Assembly: GCA_003116995.1 (NCBI GenBank)
Contig: BDSL01000060.1
Span: 496,001 to 560,000, forward strand
Reading direction: 5' to 3'
Source: Yamagishiella unicocca
Taxonomy: Eukaryota > Chlorophyta > Chlorophyceae > Chlamydomonadales > Volvocaceae
DNA: 64,000 bases
Below, one piece after another: positions 24,501-35,578 of the stretch. The position numbers were made by a program, and so were the translations under genes. The first letter of the stretch is position 1; the number at the start of each line of letters is the position of its first letter. A model generated the notes under the pieces. The model worked only from the letters and a program-made list of their open reading frames with translations. It ran no database searches and was not told the origin of the DNA.

Positions 24501-26373
24501 AGGGGTAGGAGGGGTGACCCGTGGGTCGGTACTAAAAAAGCGAAACCAATCAGCAAACATTTGGTACGCACGGCAGGCAAGAGGGGTGGGGCAGGGTGGG
24601 GTTGTCAAGACTCCAACCCCAGACGCAACACCGGCCTGCTGTACCACGCAACTCGTGGAAAACAACTTGATTTTCCACGGAATCGTTTTCCACGGTTCTC
24701 CCGTCTACCCTTTCCCAAACTCCCCCAGGGCCCCAGGCCCCACCTGTGCGAAGCGCATCAGCATGTGGTCCCGGGGGATCCGCACGTGGTCAAACGACAT
24801 GAAGCCGTTGTCCACTCCGTTGTAACCGACCTTGCGGGGACGAGAGGTGTAGGGTGGAGGCGAAGTGACATTCGTCCTGATCCTTACATCCAATTGGCGG
24901 TGAGGCGGGGGCACAGACAGCGGAGTTTGGCAAGTAGCTTTAGTATCGTGACGCGGTCAAGCAATGAATAACGCCGTCCACGGGCGGGTTTCTCCTCTAC
25001 CCCGCCCCGGTCACCTTGGGCCCTATGTCCCCGATGGTGATGCCGGGCAACGGCAGGTGGGTGTCCAGGTCTCGGAGGTGGGCGATGAAGCCGTGAGGGC
25101 CGTAGTCGCGAACCACGGTTCGGCCGTCAGGTCCCTCCTCCGGCACCATCAGCCGTGCCATCACCACCGCGTGGGTCGCCGTCTTGCCCAACCCGCCCGG
25201 CCACCACTTTGTTGCGGTCAGGGTGGGGCTGTGCAGCACGAACTCCTGGGTCTGCGGGCGGAGAGCCGTTCGCACGACAGTATGAAGTTCGATGCGACAG
25301 TACCGAGTTTCAGGATGAAAGTCAGGCAGGGCTGGTTGATGGTCGGCTAGGCAAGGACGGGGCGCAACCGTACAGATAGCAACATCAGCAGCCCTTTCCT
25401 TCCCTGGAGCCGTCGTACACGCCGTACCTGCTTGTCGTACGTGGCGGTGGTCTCCAGCCCGCGCACGAAGGTGCCGTGCCCCAGTTCGGTCTGCGCGTAC
25501 GTGCCGATGATTCTGTTGGGTGCGGGTGCGGGGTGCCGGCATGCGATCAGCGCTGTGTGTTCAGGGGCTGTCGCAAGGGGCAGATGGAAGCACCAGCGAC
25601 GAGTAATATCCTAGAACCCCCAATAATGCCCACGCATCGAGCAAAGGCAAACTGCAAGCAAGGCGTAAGTTCACACGCACAAGCAGCCGTAGCCTGGGCC
25701 TCCTCAACCCGCCAACACGAAAAGGAGGTTTGAGGTCAGCCGGTTTCCTATTCGGTTTTACTGAAGAAGTAAAACCGGATAGGAAACGTTGGTACACTGG
25801 CGGCCTGGAAAAAGGGGGTTTCGAGGAAGAACCGTGGATGCAAGAAGAACCGTTTAGTGGTAGGGGGCCCCACCTGAGGCCCATGCACAGCGGCATCCAC
25901 TTGGCCTGCTGCTCGGGACTGCCCTGGGACATGATGGAGGGGATGAACATCTGAGGGGGGAGGAGGGGAACCGGGGGGGGAATGTGTTAGCAGTTAGCTT
26001 ATGGGTTTTAGGCAAGCCGCGTCAGGGTACTGGTGACTGGTGAGGTTACAGTAGGTGCGAATGGCATCGTGGCCTAGGGTGCCGCTCAGCGCGCTGCGGC
26101 AGTGCACGACCGTGCAGACGAAGGCAACGGCAGTGTAACCCACAGGGAGGCACCCACTGGGCGTTAGGTTGGGCGCGATCCCCTCCCATCCCTGGCGCGC
26201 CTCGTCGTGACCCCGACCCCTTCCGATTCACTATGCCTTGCAGCTGGGTTTTCTCGCCCCCGCGACTCACCCCAATGTGCAGCTCCAAGCCCCCGGGGAA
26301 GTCCACCAGGGTCCGCATAAGCGCGCCGTCCTCCAGGCTGAGCTTCTCCGACTTCATCTTCTCCCTGAGGCAA

Positions 26374-26429
<56 letters not shown>

Positions 26430-26430
26430 C

Positions 26431-26467
<37 letters not shown>

Positions 26468-27297
26468 TGGAAAGATAGGCAGGGTGGAAAGATAGGCAGA
26501 TCCGCGGGTGGCGGATGGACTTGGTCATCGGTGAGGAGGGAGGGTGCGAGATGGTGACCAATGGCCTCGATGGGCAGATGAGGAGCCGCTAGGAGATCCA
26601 CGTGAGGGCAGGCTAATGCGGCGCACGGCGGGCGAGGGGGAGGTGGCTGTCGTGTGGCAAGGGTCTACTGAACCTATTGGCATGAACGAGATCAGAATAA
26701 CTGAGGTTGGTGGATAGGCTTCGGAGGCGAGGGTGGGGAGTCGGATGACGGCCTAGAGAATGGTGAGGTACACTGCGCCAGCGGTACAACAATACCCAAC
26801 CGCCGAAGAACTCAGTCCGTGGAGCGCATCGCGCATAATGTATGTTGCATGTGCAGTCGCAGTCTTCAGGCAGGGTGAAAATGGTGGCTAGGCAGGTCCC
26901 GGCTGGTAGACGCCTTTCAGGAGTGACGCTCACCAGATTCCCAGGGCAGCACGCAGCGCGCCCACATACTCCTCCTCGCGACCAAGGAAGTAACGCCTGC
27001 TCTTATCGCCCCAAGATGTCTCGGCGAGTATCTCTGAGAAGCGCTGCCTGTGCAACGCGAGGCGTTCGTCATGCATGACCAGCGACCACCGCGACCACAC
27101 AAAATGGCTGACACCCACTTCTTTTCCAGGAGCTCTTTGCCATCGTTTAGGACGTACGAAAGCTCCTGGACGTTGAACGTAGCCCTGCGGCGCTCCTCCT
27201 CCAGGTCACTTGCGGGCTCTGTGTGCGTGCGCAAGATGATTTCTGTTGCAGGGCGTTGAAGTTCCCGAGTTCTGCCATCAATAATGTGAGAGGCCAT
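21571..27297 (-). CDS. ACX: Peroxisomal acyl-CoA oxidase
   Basis: Fourteen exons: 27297-27119, 27047-26934, 26364-26271, 25950-25874, 25512-25428, 25251-25015, 24830-24744, 24482-24291, 24038-23865, 23520-23407, 23218-23156, 23029-22764, 22465-22251, 21821-21571. Every junction is GT-AG with matching phase, giving 715 residues, near the family length. It catalyses the first, H2O2-forming step of fatty-acid beta-oxidation (acyl-CoA to trans-2-enoyl-CoA, FAD). Signatures in order: N-terminal [10 protein letters not shown] and [125 protein letters not shown]. It ends Ser-Arg-Leu, a PTS1 peroxisome signal. Residues about 520-610 hold extra Ala-rich linkers. The introns carry a (GGCA)n array, a hairpin and a 30-bp minisatellite. 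Confidence 0.96.
23523..23620. repeat. Intronic minisatellite, 30 bp x 3.3
   Basis: GGGGAACGAGGTGGAGAGGG plus GGCAAGACGC, three identical copies and a partial one, ending three bases from the acceptor of exon 10 of the oxidase. Confidence 0.95.
25742..25788. repeat. Intronic inverted repeat (hairpin)
   Basis: A 20-21 bp arm (GTTTCCTATTCGGTTTTACT) and its near-perfect complement are separated by five bases. It lies in the oxidase intron between exons 4 and 5. It could be a tiny MITE remnant. Confidence 0.9.
26376..26466. repeat. Intronic (GGCA)n tetranucleotide array
   Basis: About 22 GGCA units with one interruption (GCAGCC near 26428). It sits in the intron immediately upstream, in gene direction, of oxidase exon 3. 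Confidence 0.95.
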
Positions 27298-27851
27298 GGC
27301 GTCAGCGCTGCCCCGTTTAAAAAATAATTGACGCGCAGCGCTTAGGTAAGGCCGACCGGAGCAAAGGTTGAACTTGCGAACTACTACGCAATGTAACTGG
27401 TGTGTGTTATGCGCAAATTTTAGGATTATGCGATGCACTGTCAAGTTCGTTGTCGCGCTGTTCAACGGTGCCGTATTGTAACACGACTCTGCGGCCTCCG
27501 CCTCTGCGATTTGGGTATTAACGTGGAAGAGATTGCTCTAACAGCCTATGTAGGCCGCTGGGGAGGGCTAGCCCTTGCAGAGGAAATGCGCACAGCCTAC
27601 AGAGAGTGGCGTAGGGTGGACATACAGGCCCCCAACAACATGACGTCGTGACAGCGTCTTGCAAACCCACATCGGACACCGGCAAGCACGTCAGGGCACA
27701 CAGAATCCTTGTAGAGTTGACACCTCAGCGGGCGCCATTACCATACTTCCGCAGCGTCACCCTCCTTCCCCGTCCTCAGAATCCTAACGCAGCTAGACCA
27801 AACCGCATCCGCAAGACCAAACCGCATCCGCTAGCCACCCTCGCCGCCACT
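27298..27851. other. Intergenic: oxidase promoter and RluA-gene 3' UTR
   Basis: Both neighbours are on the minus strand. No coding exon is recognised. A 72-codon plus open frame (27433-27651) has no domain. Confidence 0.5.
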
Positions 27852-30800
27852 TTACGCCTCGGCCTCAGCTGCACCGCTGGCTTCCCAAGCGCGTTCCGCA
27901 ACCGTCATCAGCAACGGTGGCGGCGGCGCCCGCAGCACCATCGGCCCGCCCTTCACCGGGTGGGGCAGGTGCAACTCCAGGGAGTGCAAGTGGTAACCGC
28001 AATCGCCTGCGGGTGCGGAGTAGAATCGCGTAATTGTGGCACGTGAGAGGTAGAAGCCGAAAGCCTAGCAGGAGCGCGGGGGAGGGGCGTGATCAGCAAA
28101 CGTAACAGCAAGGCAGGTCACGGAGCGCGAGTCGCTCCCAGCAATCGCTGATGCCTTGCTTGTGGCGCTGTGGAGAGCACCGGGGCCGATCTCCGCGCTG
28201 CGCCTGCAAGAGTACGAGCTTGAGCAAACGTTGCCTCAATGGACAAAGGCCCAGGCCACGCGGCACTGTACGGCTGTGGAGCGGGGACAGTACAGCGACG
28301 CGGGTTCCATAGCACGTCGCGGGGTACCGCCGCACCCACCGCCCCCAAGTCGTCCCCCCACGCACCCACGGCCCCCAAGTCGTCCCCCCACGCACCCACG
28401 GCCCCCAAGTCGTCCCCCCACATACCGGGCCTTCCGAACCCGCCGTCGTGCACGTCCCCTCCTGCCTCCTCATCTGCCAGCGCGGCGGCATCCAGACCCA
28501 CCTGCTCAGGGCGACGGAGGCAATGAAAGGAGGAGCGCTGGTTCAGCGGGCGGGTGCGTTGGAGGCGTTCGAATCGTTCGTGTGGTCAATACCGGTGGTC
28601 AATACCGTACCGTCATACAGGTGATATGACGGGCTCGCCCAGGGAGGGCAGGGAGAAGGACTGGTCAGTACCTTACCTTGGGCCGGCCTCCGCTGCAGTA
28701 CAGAGGATCTCCCACGAGCGGGTGGCCCATGGCGGCCATGTGGATCCGGATCTGGTGCGGCCGACCCGTCAAGATCTCGACCTGCGCCCGCAGGGAGCCG
28801 AACCGTAAAACCAGGCACCCCCTCAGCCGTACTTGCCGAGGCAGCGTTTGCTTCGTGCAAGCAGTGCAACGCCACAGCCGGCCAGCCGGCCAGCTCGCAA
28901 CAACAAAAGGTTGGTCCATTAGGGAAACCAAACAATGCAGCAGCAGACGGATGCACAATAAGCAGCAGACGGATCTGTGCACAATGTACCCGGTATCGCT
29001 TTATGCCACTCGCCTGCATGAGCGTCTCCCCCTGCTGCTCCGCCTCCTTCTGCTGCTCCTTCTTCACCTGCCGCTGCTGCTGCTGCGCGTCCTCTGCTGC
29101 ATCTGCCGCGCTTGCTCCCACGTCTCCCCCCACACGCGCCCTCCCTGAGGCCGTCTCCTCCCCTCGCCTGCGCTCCAGAACCGTCCAGATGCTAGCGGCG
29201 GGCTTGCCGTCCGGCGTGGCGGCGAAGAGGCCGCCGTCGACGCCCGGGTGGGTGATGGGCCCTATGGGAACATCCACTCGACCCTGACCACGATGCGGGG
29301 GCCACGGGGTCGCACGGGGCTTCCTCGTCAGACGAGACGTCCTCATTTCGGAGGGGAGCGCGGTGCAGGGTGACGAGTGAGGCTTGCGGCGATGTTCTTG
29401 GGTTTGAGGTACAGCAGTGGCACGATGCGGTCAGCATAGATAGCCTAAGCCGCGCCGCGATGAAGTACGGCACTGCGGCAGGCGCACAAGCTCCGAAACC
29501 CACGCCCACTCACCTCGTCCGCAGGGACCAGGCCCTGCACCAACGCTCGGTAGAGCTTCCGCAGCGGCGGCCCTTCCGCGGCGGTTAGTTGGCCTGTCAT
29601 TGCATGTATGAGAGAGGGAAACGTCGGGAGCAGCAGACCGGCAATGAGGGTTTAGAGACTACACGTCAGCTCTGCGGCCCTAGCGGTGCGGCAGCTGAGG
29701 TGGTAAGGACCAGCGCAGGGTTGCACGGTGTTGAGGGCATCGCGCCATATGACTGAGTGTGTGGAAGGGCGTTGGGTGGTTGATCCAAACCGCTACGTTC
29801 GTTGGCACAACGGCAACGGCCACCAACGGTATACCGTACCTTGCGGCGGCACGACCGTGGATGAGGATGCGGCCGGTGATGCTGGGGTTGGTGTTTCTGA
29901 GGGCCGCGCCGGCGATATTGATGCCGAAGGTCGTCGTGATGGTGTTGTTGTTGGTGGTGATGATGACGTTATTGGATGCGCCGTCGGCGGCTCTTGGCTG
30001 GACCTGCTCTTTGCAGGCGCCGGCTGCGCTTCCGATGCCACCTCTGAAGGGCCCGCGTTGGAAATGGTGCCGGCACCTGACCCCGCAGCAGCCGCCACTG
30101 CCGCTGCGGCTGCTGTCGCTGCCGCCGACGCCTCCGTCGTCGTTATCATCGCTGCCGTCGCCATCGCCGCCGCCGTCGCCGTCGCCGCCGCTGCCGCCGC
30201 GGCTGTCTTCCCAGTCATCAGATCCGTTAATCGCCGTCGCGCCTGAGGGGTACGCGCACACAAGAGGAGTCCTGCAGGCAGGGAGAGCGGGCAGGTACGT
30301 TGCTTAATGCGTGCGCATCTGGATTGATTGGCTTGACGTAGCGAGGCAAAACCCTCCTGCCGTCCCTCACCCGACGTTCCCCTCCCCAGCCGATGTACTG
30401 GGGTGGGCACCGCCAGGGGCGTCCGTGCCGCCGCTCGTGCCTCCCCCGCCCCTGCTTCTGCCGATTCCCGGCTGTAGTGGCGCTGTAGCAGAGCCAGTAC
30501 GGTGCGCTGGTGGAACATGGCGGCGGGCAGCACCTGGAGGCCGGGCGGCTTGGACAGGGCCACCTTGGGTCCAGGGGGGGAGGGAAGAGAGGAAGCCCGT
30601 GGATCCATGAAGGAAAAAGAAGGCAGAGAGCGGGAAGGTAGGAGGGATCGAGTTGGTGCAGGGGTGGGGGCGATCGGTGAATTTGAGCTCCCCGCCCGGG
30701 AGTTGCGCGCCTCCAAGGGGAGTGGGGGAATGCCGTGGCAACGGGTCACAGGCCCAATGGCTGAATGGGGCTCCCGTGCGTTGCGCCAAAGAGCCTGAAC

Positions 30801-31489
30801 TCCCAAGTTAACGCGCGCATGGGTCCGCCTCTTCTTCCATTGCCCCGAAACCGCCTCCAAACGCCGGCGTCTTGCAACATTAGCTCCGAAACCACCTCGT
30901 CTTGCGGCGTAAGCTCTCAGCGCGGCAACCCCTCAACACATGCCACCACCTCACGGTATGGCGGCCCCACCATGTGGTCATCCTCATACAGGACGTCGAC
31001 GTGGCTGGGCGAGTCGGGCTCCCGCCAGGGCGTACGAGTGTACGAAACCACGTCACCCACTCTGCGATTAATTGGGTGTGTTGATGGGCGCATGGAGAAT
31101 GGCAGTGTAGTCCGGGACGTGTTGGGAGTTGGGCACGTTAGGAAAGAGGGAGGGGAGGGGTGCGCAGCTGCCAGGAACGCAGCGCGTCCGTACCTTAGCA
31201 CGTGCTTTGGCTCCAAGACAGTCACACCGTTCAAGGCAACCTGCCCCCGCGCGATTCTCGTATCCCACCTGCGCGGGTGATTGAGGTACCGTCACGTGTG
31301 TCCGGCTGGGTCACAGCCCTTGACGGTTCGCAAGCCTTACTCTGCATGACTTCCCGAAGCTGGATGAAGTGAAGCATAGAATTCAAGAAGCGAAACACCT
31401 GCGTGCTTGCTCTTAATGTAGTCTCTGAACGTAAATCCGTCATTCAGGTCCGACCAGTTGGCGCTCAGCCTCTTTGGTGGCGACAACAT
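27852..31489 (-). CDS. RluA-family RNA pseudouridine synthase
   Basis: Ten exons: 31489-31341, 31268-31194, 31061-30971, 30563-30371, 30271-29840, 29593-29514, 29283-29014, 28781-28677, 28501-28426, 28006-27852 (TAA). All phases match; nine junctions reconstruct the family fold in 541 residues. It isomerises uridine to pseudouridine in RNA. Residues 1-105 are an S4-like region ([54 protein letters not shown]). Then [13 protein letters not shown] and [16 protein letters not shown]; the usual HRLD catalytic Asp is Gly here. An Ala/Thr/Ser-rich insertion spans about 185-300. Then [19 protein letters not shown], a Gln-rich insert, [25 protein letters not shown], and [17 protein letters not shown]. 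Intron 29013-28782 has a GC donor. Plant members of this subfamily are organellar or nuclear; location here is not evident. Confidence 0.93.
28331..28420. repeat. Intronic minisatellite, 30 bp x 3
   Basis: CGCACCCACGGCCCCCAAGT plus CGTCCCCCCA, three copies starting five bases inside the intron after RluA exon 9. Read on the minus strand it is an open 10-residue repeat, but the conserved protein skips it. Confidence 0.93.
28782..29013 (-). other. GC-AG intron of the pseudouridine synthase
   Basis: The donor reads ATGCAG|GCGAGT and the acceptor GGGCGCAG|GTC. Splicing here joins TLMQ to [12 protein letters not shown], exactly the family's continuous beta strand and TGR motif. No GT donor nearby does so. 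Confidence 0.8.
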
Positions 31490-31991
31490 TGAAAATAGTA
31501 TTATATTAATGCGCTGTGGGTCATCGATGAGCGGCTGTCGAGCGTCGGCCCAAACCGTACGGCTGTATTAACGTTAACATTGAAGCCAAAGTCCAATTCA
31601 CCAAGTGAATTGCACCTTCCATTGGGATTATTTTCATAGGTTACATATATGTGGACATGGCGGTGCCCAAAGCGTGTCCTCTCTACTACTAATCCTTTCG
31701 GTGTGACACGACAGCCCACGGAGCACGGACGGTCTGGCAAACGCTGCCCTTTGCCAGTGTGGATATAGCAGCAATTTTCAACATGCCACTTGCATAACAC
31801 ACTGACGAGGATAACGTTTGCCCTGTATGGCGAAGGCTTTCATTACTAAGGCCATGATGGAATCCACCCTACCGGACGAGTTAAGTTATAAATGCAAGGG
31901 AGCAAGAGTGCAGCAGAAAGCCGAATGTGTTAGGGCATGAAGTCATTTTACCCAGGGCCAGCCAGGCCCGGCAGTCGCTCCAGCCAAATCC
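31490..31991. promoter_or_regulatory. Short divergent promoter region, AT-rich
   Basis: The region separates the start of the RluA gene (minus) from the tentative plus gene at 31992. It is AT-rich compared with its neighbours and contains GTTATAAATG at about 31885. No coding exon seen. Confidence 0.4.
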
Positions 31992-33101
31992 ATGGAATCT
32001 TCTGCGTGCGTTGTACGCTCCCCCGATAGTTGCTCGGCGCTCATGCAGTACATGTGCGGCTGCGCTAAGGGAGATGGTGTGGGGACCCTACCGCAGCGGG
32101 GTACAGACACGTACCTTGCGTCGATTCCATCGCAAGCTGACAGAGTAGCTGCTGCTGCCCTTAACGCTGCTCCTTCTGCAGCACATCCTATTTAATCCAG
32201 TCTCTTCGCGCAAAGCCGAGGGGATAATGCAGGACTGAGCCTCGAAACTCCACGGGCAGTAAAGCCCCCCACGAAGCCGTGTTTACCCCCTTACGCCCGC
32301 CCAGATCCGCGCCTGTTTACGCACGGTACATCTGCCCCGCCCGGCCTCCCTGGAGCCGCTGGTGTGCCTGGTGTTTCGTGACTGCGTGGATTCAGGGTAA
32401 TGGGTCCAGAGCGTTGCCCCATTGTGATGAGGGCTGCTGTTTATGGTTTCGTCGTCTGGGGGTTCTTGTCGGGGTTCTTGCTTGCAGTCTCAGCCGCTCG
32501 GGTGTTCATCTGCATATTGCGGCACAAAGCGCCAGGTGACATCTAGGTACCATCGTCACCACCACCCTCCGCTTGCACCGTGCACCGCGCCGTTCTCACC
32601 ACTGCTCACCACCCGACACCGCCGGCCGCCAAGGCCTCGCCTGAGTGTCGAGACTGCTTGAGGTAGGACGCCGACGTGCAGGCCGCTGCGGCAGGCGATG
32701 GATGCGGTGCGGTTGGCGCTGCAACTGCTCGAGTGCAGGGCGCAGATCCTGATCAGCAAGGTAAGCGGTGGGGTGAGCGGTGCGACGTGGTGCGGCTCTG
32801 GGATGCCTCTTTGTTAGAAAGGGCATGAGGAGACCCTGGGTGCGGCTTTCGGTGGAAGTTGTCCCAGGTGGTGGAGCGAACCAATTCCAAGCCTGCGGTG
32901 CGGGCTGGACATCTCCTGAGCTCGCTGCAGAGGCAGGGACGGGCTGGACATTGCCTGAGCAAGCGACATACCGTGTACTGCACACCCGCTCGCAGCCCCG
33001 TCCCTGGCTTTGCCTCTACCAAGTCCACCATTCGCACTCACCGACCCCAACCACCATTCGTGGCGTGGGCCGCTTGTCCGCCTGACATCGGCATCGGTTG
33101 A
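31992..33101 (+). CDS. Tentative small protein, family not recognised
   Basis: Proposed exons: 31992-32144, 32305-32396, 32682-32760, 32868-33101 (TGA), 185 residues. The middle two junctions are convincing: exon 2 (IRACLRTVHLPRPASLEPL...RDCVDSG) joins in phase to exon 3 (PLRQAMDAVRLALQLLECRA) through GTAATG and GTGCAG, and exon 3 ends at AAG|GTAAGC. The first exon (donor AGA|GTAGCT) is weak. The last exon contains an imperfect 30-bp internal duplication (CGGGCTGGACAT). A TGTAA at 33292 is well placed as poly(A) signal. The middle is amphipathic-helical. No domain is recognised and the ends may be wrong. Confidence 0.42.
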
Positions 33102-33291
33102 CTGCTAGTACTACCGGTAGCTTGTCCTATGGTGAGGTATCGGTACGGTCCCAGCCCCGCTTGTCGCCGGCGTCTCTCTGGCTTTCGAGTTTTTTCTGTG
33201 CCCTTCGGGTTTTCAGCCTTGGCTCTCATATGGTGAGGCCACGGACATGGGCCCCTCTTCTTGTCCTGGGTTCGCCCGGGCTTGACTACAC

Positions 33292-33296
33292 TGTAA
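33292..33296 (+). terminator. Candidate polyadenylation signal TGTAA
   Basis: TGTAA 191 bases past the stop of the tentative gene ending at 33101. Confidence 0.4.
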
Positions 33297-33537
33297 CAAA
33301 TACTACTACTGTGACATCTTATGACCCCCCGGCATAATGTATGCGCGCGTGTTACAATCTGAGGCGTGTACGGTCCAGGCGAGCCAAGAGACTCAAGGTC
33401 TAACGTAAATGCCTGAGTCTCCTGAGTCGAACTCCGTAGCCGGGCGCTCTCGCTGATTTGCGTGTTTGACCTGAGTGACTTTCCATGCTGTGACATGCAG
33501 ATGGGTGTCACAGAGGGGTTGATAAGTGCACCAGTTT

Positions 33538-33595
33538 CTACTACCGGCATTGGCTCTCGTCACCATGTTTCCTACTACCGGCATTGGCTCTCGTC
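33538..33595. repeat. 24 bp direct repeat, two copies
   Basis: CTACTACCGGCATTGGCTCT plus CGTC at 33538-33561 and 33572-33595, identical, ten bases apart. Confidence 0.9.
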
Positions 33596-34546
33596 TGGAC
33601 TGTACAAGCCTCGGCTTGTAACACACGATTGCGGCGACAGAGGGGTCACTTGAGACAAGTGGGAGGCGCAAAGAGTTCCTGTAGAGAAGGACTGATGGCC
33701 GATCAAGTGCGCTACCTCTCCTTCAAACAGCCGATGGGCGGCAGCGCCTGTTGCCGTCCCGCCCCGCCACGTTGACCGATAGCGAGGTGGAAACTCACTG
33801 AGAGTGAAATTGAAAATGCAAGAGATATCCGAAAAACACCAGAGAACTTCGCCTCTAGTGCACGGACGTGCTGATTTCCCCCTGCATCTGGATACTTTGC
33901 CAGTATCAGAACGCGCTCTCAAAAGGACGACTCTATACGTTCGGAAAAACTGCATTCCCCGCAGACCCGGAACTCGGCTAGAGGAGGAAACGCAGTCCTG
34001 GAAGTCAACAGCCCCACGCGCGCCTCCTGCCCCCCTGCAGCCCGTGCCGTGGCTGTCCCGCCAGTTCCATGCAGCGCAAAAGCTGCGCAGGTTTATATAG
34101 ATATCATCAATCCGACAACCACACAAACAGAAAAAACGTCACTGTGACGGGAGCAGCCATACAACGCGTCATACGACAGGAGCCCACGTGGATGCAGCCA
34201 CCCCATGGCGCAATGTCGATACCGTACACGCCGTACATTTCGTCACGTCTGTACGATCCGCAACGCAATACGCAAATGTGGTCTGGTACACCTCTCAGGT
34301 AACACTGCGCTGGCATGCATCAACGAGCACAATCACACAGAACGCCCCGATATACACACGACCCTATCCAACGCGCAAACATAGCAGGCACGCAGCTCTG
34401 TGCAGGCACGACCAGGGACACAGGCACGCACTCTCGTCATACACACCTTCCTACCCCTACCCATGCGCACAATCGCTCCTTTCAGTGCGCCATCATAGTG
34501 CGCCCTCCTGGCTACTACCATTCCATACAGCAGGACGCCTGACTAC

Positions 34547-35578
34547 CTATTCATCCTCCTCCTCCTCCTCTCCCTCCTCGTATCCCTCCTCGTCCTCGTC
34601 GTACCCCTCCTCATCGCCTGCAGCAACAAGGAACGCGCAGGATCAGCAAAGTGAGGAGGTCGTCAGTTTCAGGGAACGTGCCATATGCCATGTGCCGTAA
34701 GTTACCCGGTATCTCAACCGGCTGACGGTGATGTAAAAGAACACTGCGCTCCGAAACCCAAAGATAAGGCAATCTCACGGCCCTGACGACATACATGCTG
34801 CAGGTCATCGCAGTTGACGGGGTCACCACGGCGTCTGGCCGCCTTCCTCGAACGCCCACGCCCGGCCTGCCCTCCCAACAGGTGGTTCTCCTCTCGGCTC
34901 ACGAGCATCGACTACACGCTGTTCAGGCGAGGCTCATGAAGCTAGGCCCCATCACAGTGTGCACTTTGTGACTGCGATTATCCGCAGCCGTGCCGGCTCG
35001 CTGGACAATCCCCTTCCACCCGGTCAACTCCCATCCGTGCCACCTTACCCACCTTCTTCAATGGCTTGCCCCCCTGGGCCTTGAGCCCCCGGCGGGACGA
35101 GGAACACCTGGCCGCTGCCGTCCTTAGGCATGATTACCCTGTAGCCCATCTGCTGGAGCATTTGCAGCATTTGCGTGTTGCTGCTGCCGCCTGGACCGGA
35201 GGCCGCGGCGCCAGCCTTATCCACCTCCGCCTCGTCATAGGCCTCCATGACATTGTCGTGAGGCTGCACCTCGACAGCTTCGTCATCGGCACCGACAAGG
35301 AGCGGCGCGTCCTGGTCCCGCTTCACTTTGTAATCCCTTCGCGGCTTGCGCGTGGTTTCTGCCGGCGTAGCCTTGGCGGCGCTGGCTTTTGCATCCGCCT
35401 TTTTGGTGTCCTGCTTCCTGCTGAGGAGATAGCGTCGAACCAGGAAGCCTAGAACCGCGACCGGCACGCCATATTGCTGCACCAACCCTTGAACCGCTCC
35501 GAGCAACGTCGGCTTGGGTTTCTTTGAATCCCAGGACCGACGAGCAGCTGTGCTGGATCCAGCGTAAGTCGACGCCAT
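34547..35578 (-). CDS. Small single-TM protein with acidic C-terminus
   Basis: Two exons: 35578-35053 and 34617-34547 (TAG), joined at GAAGAAG|GTGGGT and GCTGCAG|GCGATG in phase 1; 198 residues. The ATG at 35578 is used because the longer frame starts with TTG. One hydrophobic helix (YGVPVAVLGFLVRRYLL, about residues 34-50) is followed by a basic Lys/Ala-rich linker, then a short conserved-looking block (MLQMLQQMGYRVIMPKDGSG, about 150-170) and a run of Glu/Asp/Gly/Tyr at the end. The pattern suggests a tail exposed to the cytosol or stroma. No family recognised; it looks like a conserved green-algal unknown. Divergent from RED with only 403 bases between the two start codons. Confidence 0.75.

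Larger units (their letters stand above)
33102..34546. other. Intergenic region (convergent 3' sides)
   Basis: Contains a TGTAA at 33292-33296 (plus strand) and a 24-bp direct repeat at 33538-33595. No gene recognised. Confidence 0.5.

Noticed and set aside
28331..28420. In-frame 10-residue repeat ([10 protein letters not shown]) as protein sequence
   Set aside because: The conserved C-terminus ([17 protein letters not shown]) joins only if this segment is intron.
29680..30261. Alternative Gly/Asp/Asn-rich minus frame and its plus-strand partners over the RluA insertion
   Set aside because: Splicing from the HRLGRGTSG exon and into the [11 protein letters not shown] exon is in phase only with the Ala/Thr/Ser frame, which also contains [17 protein letters not shown].
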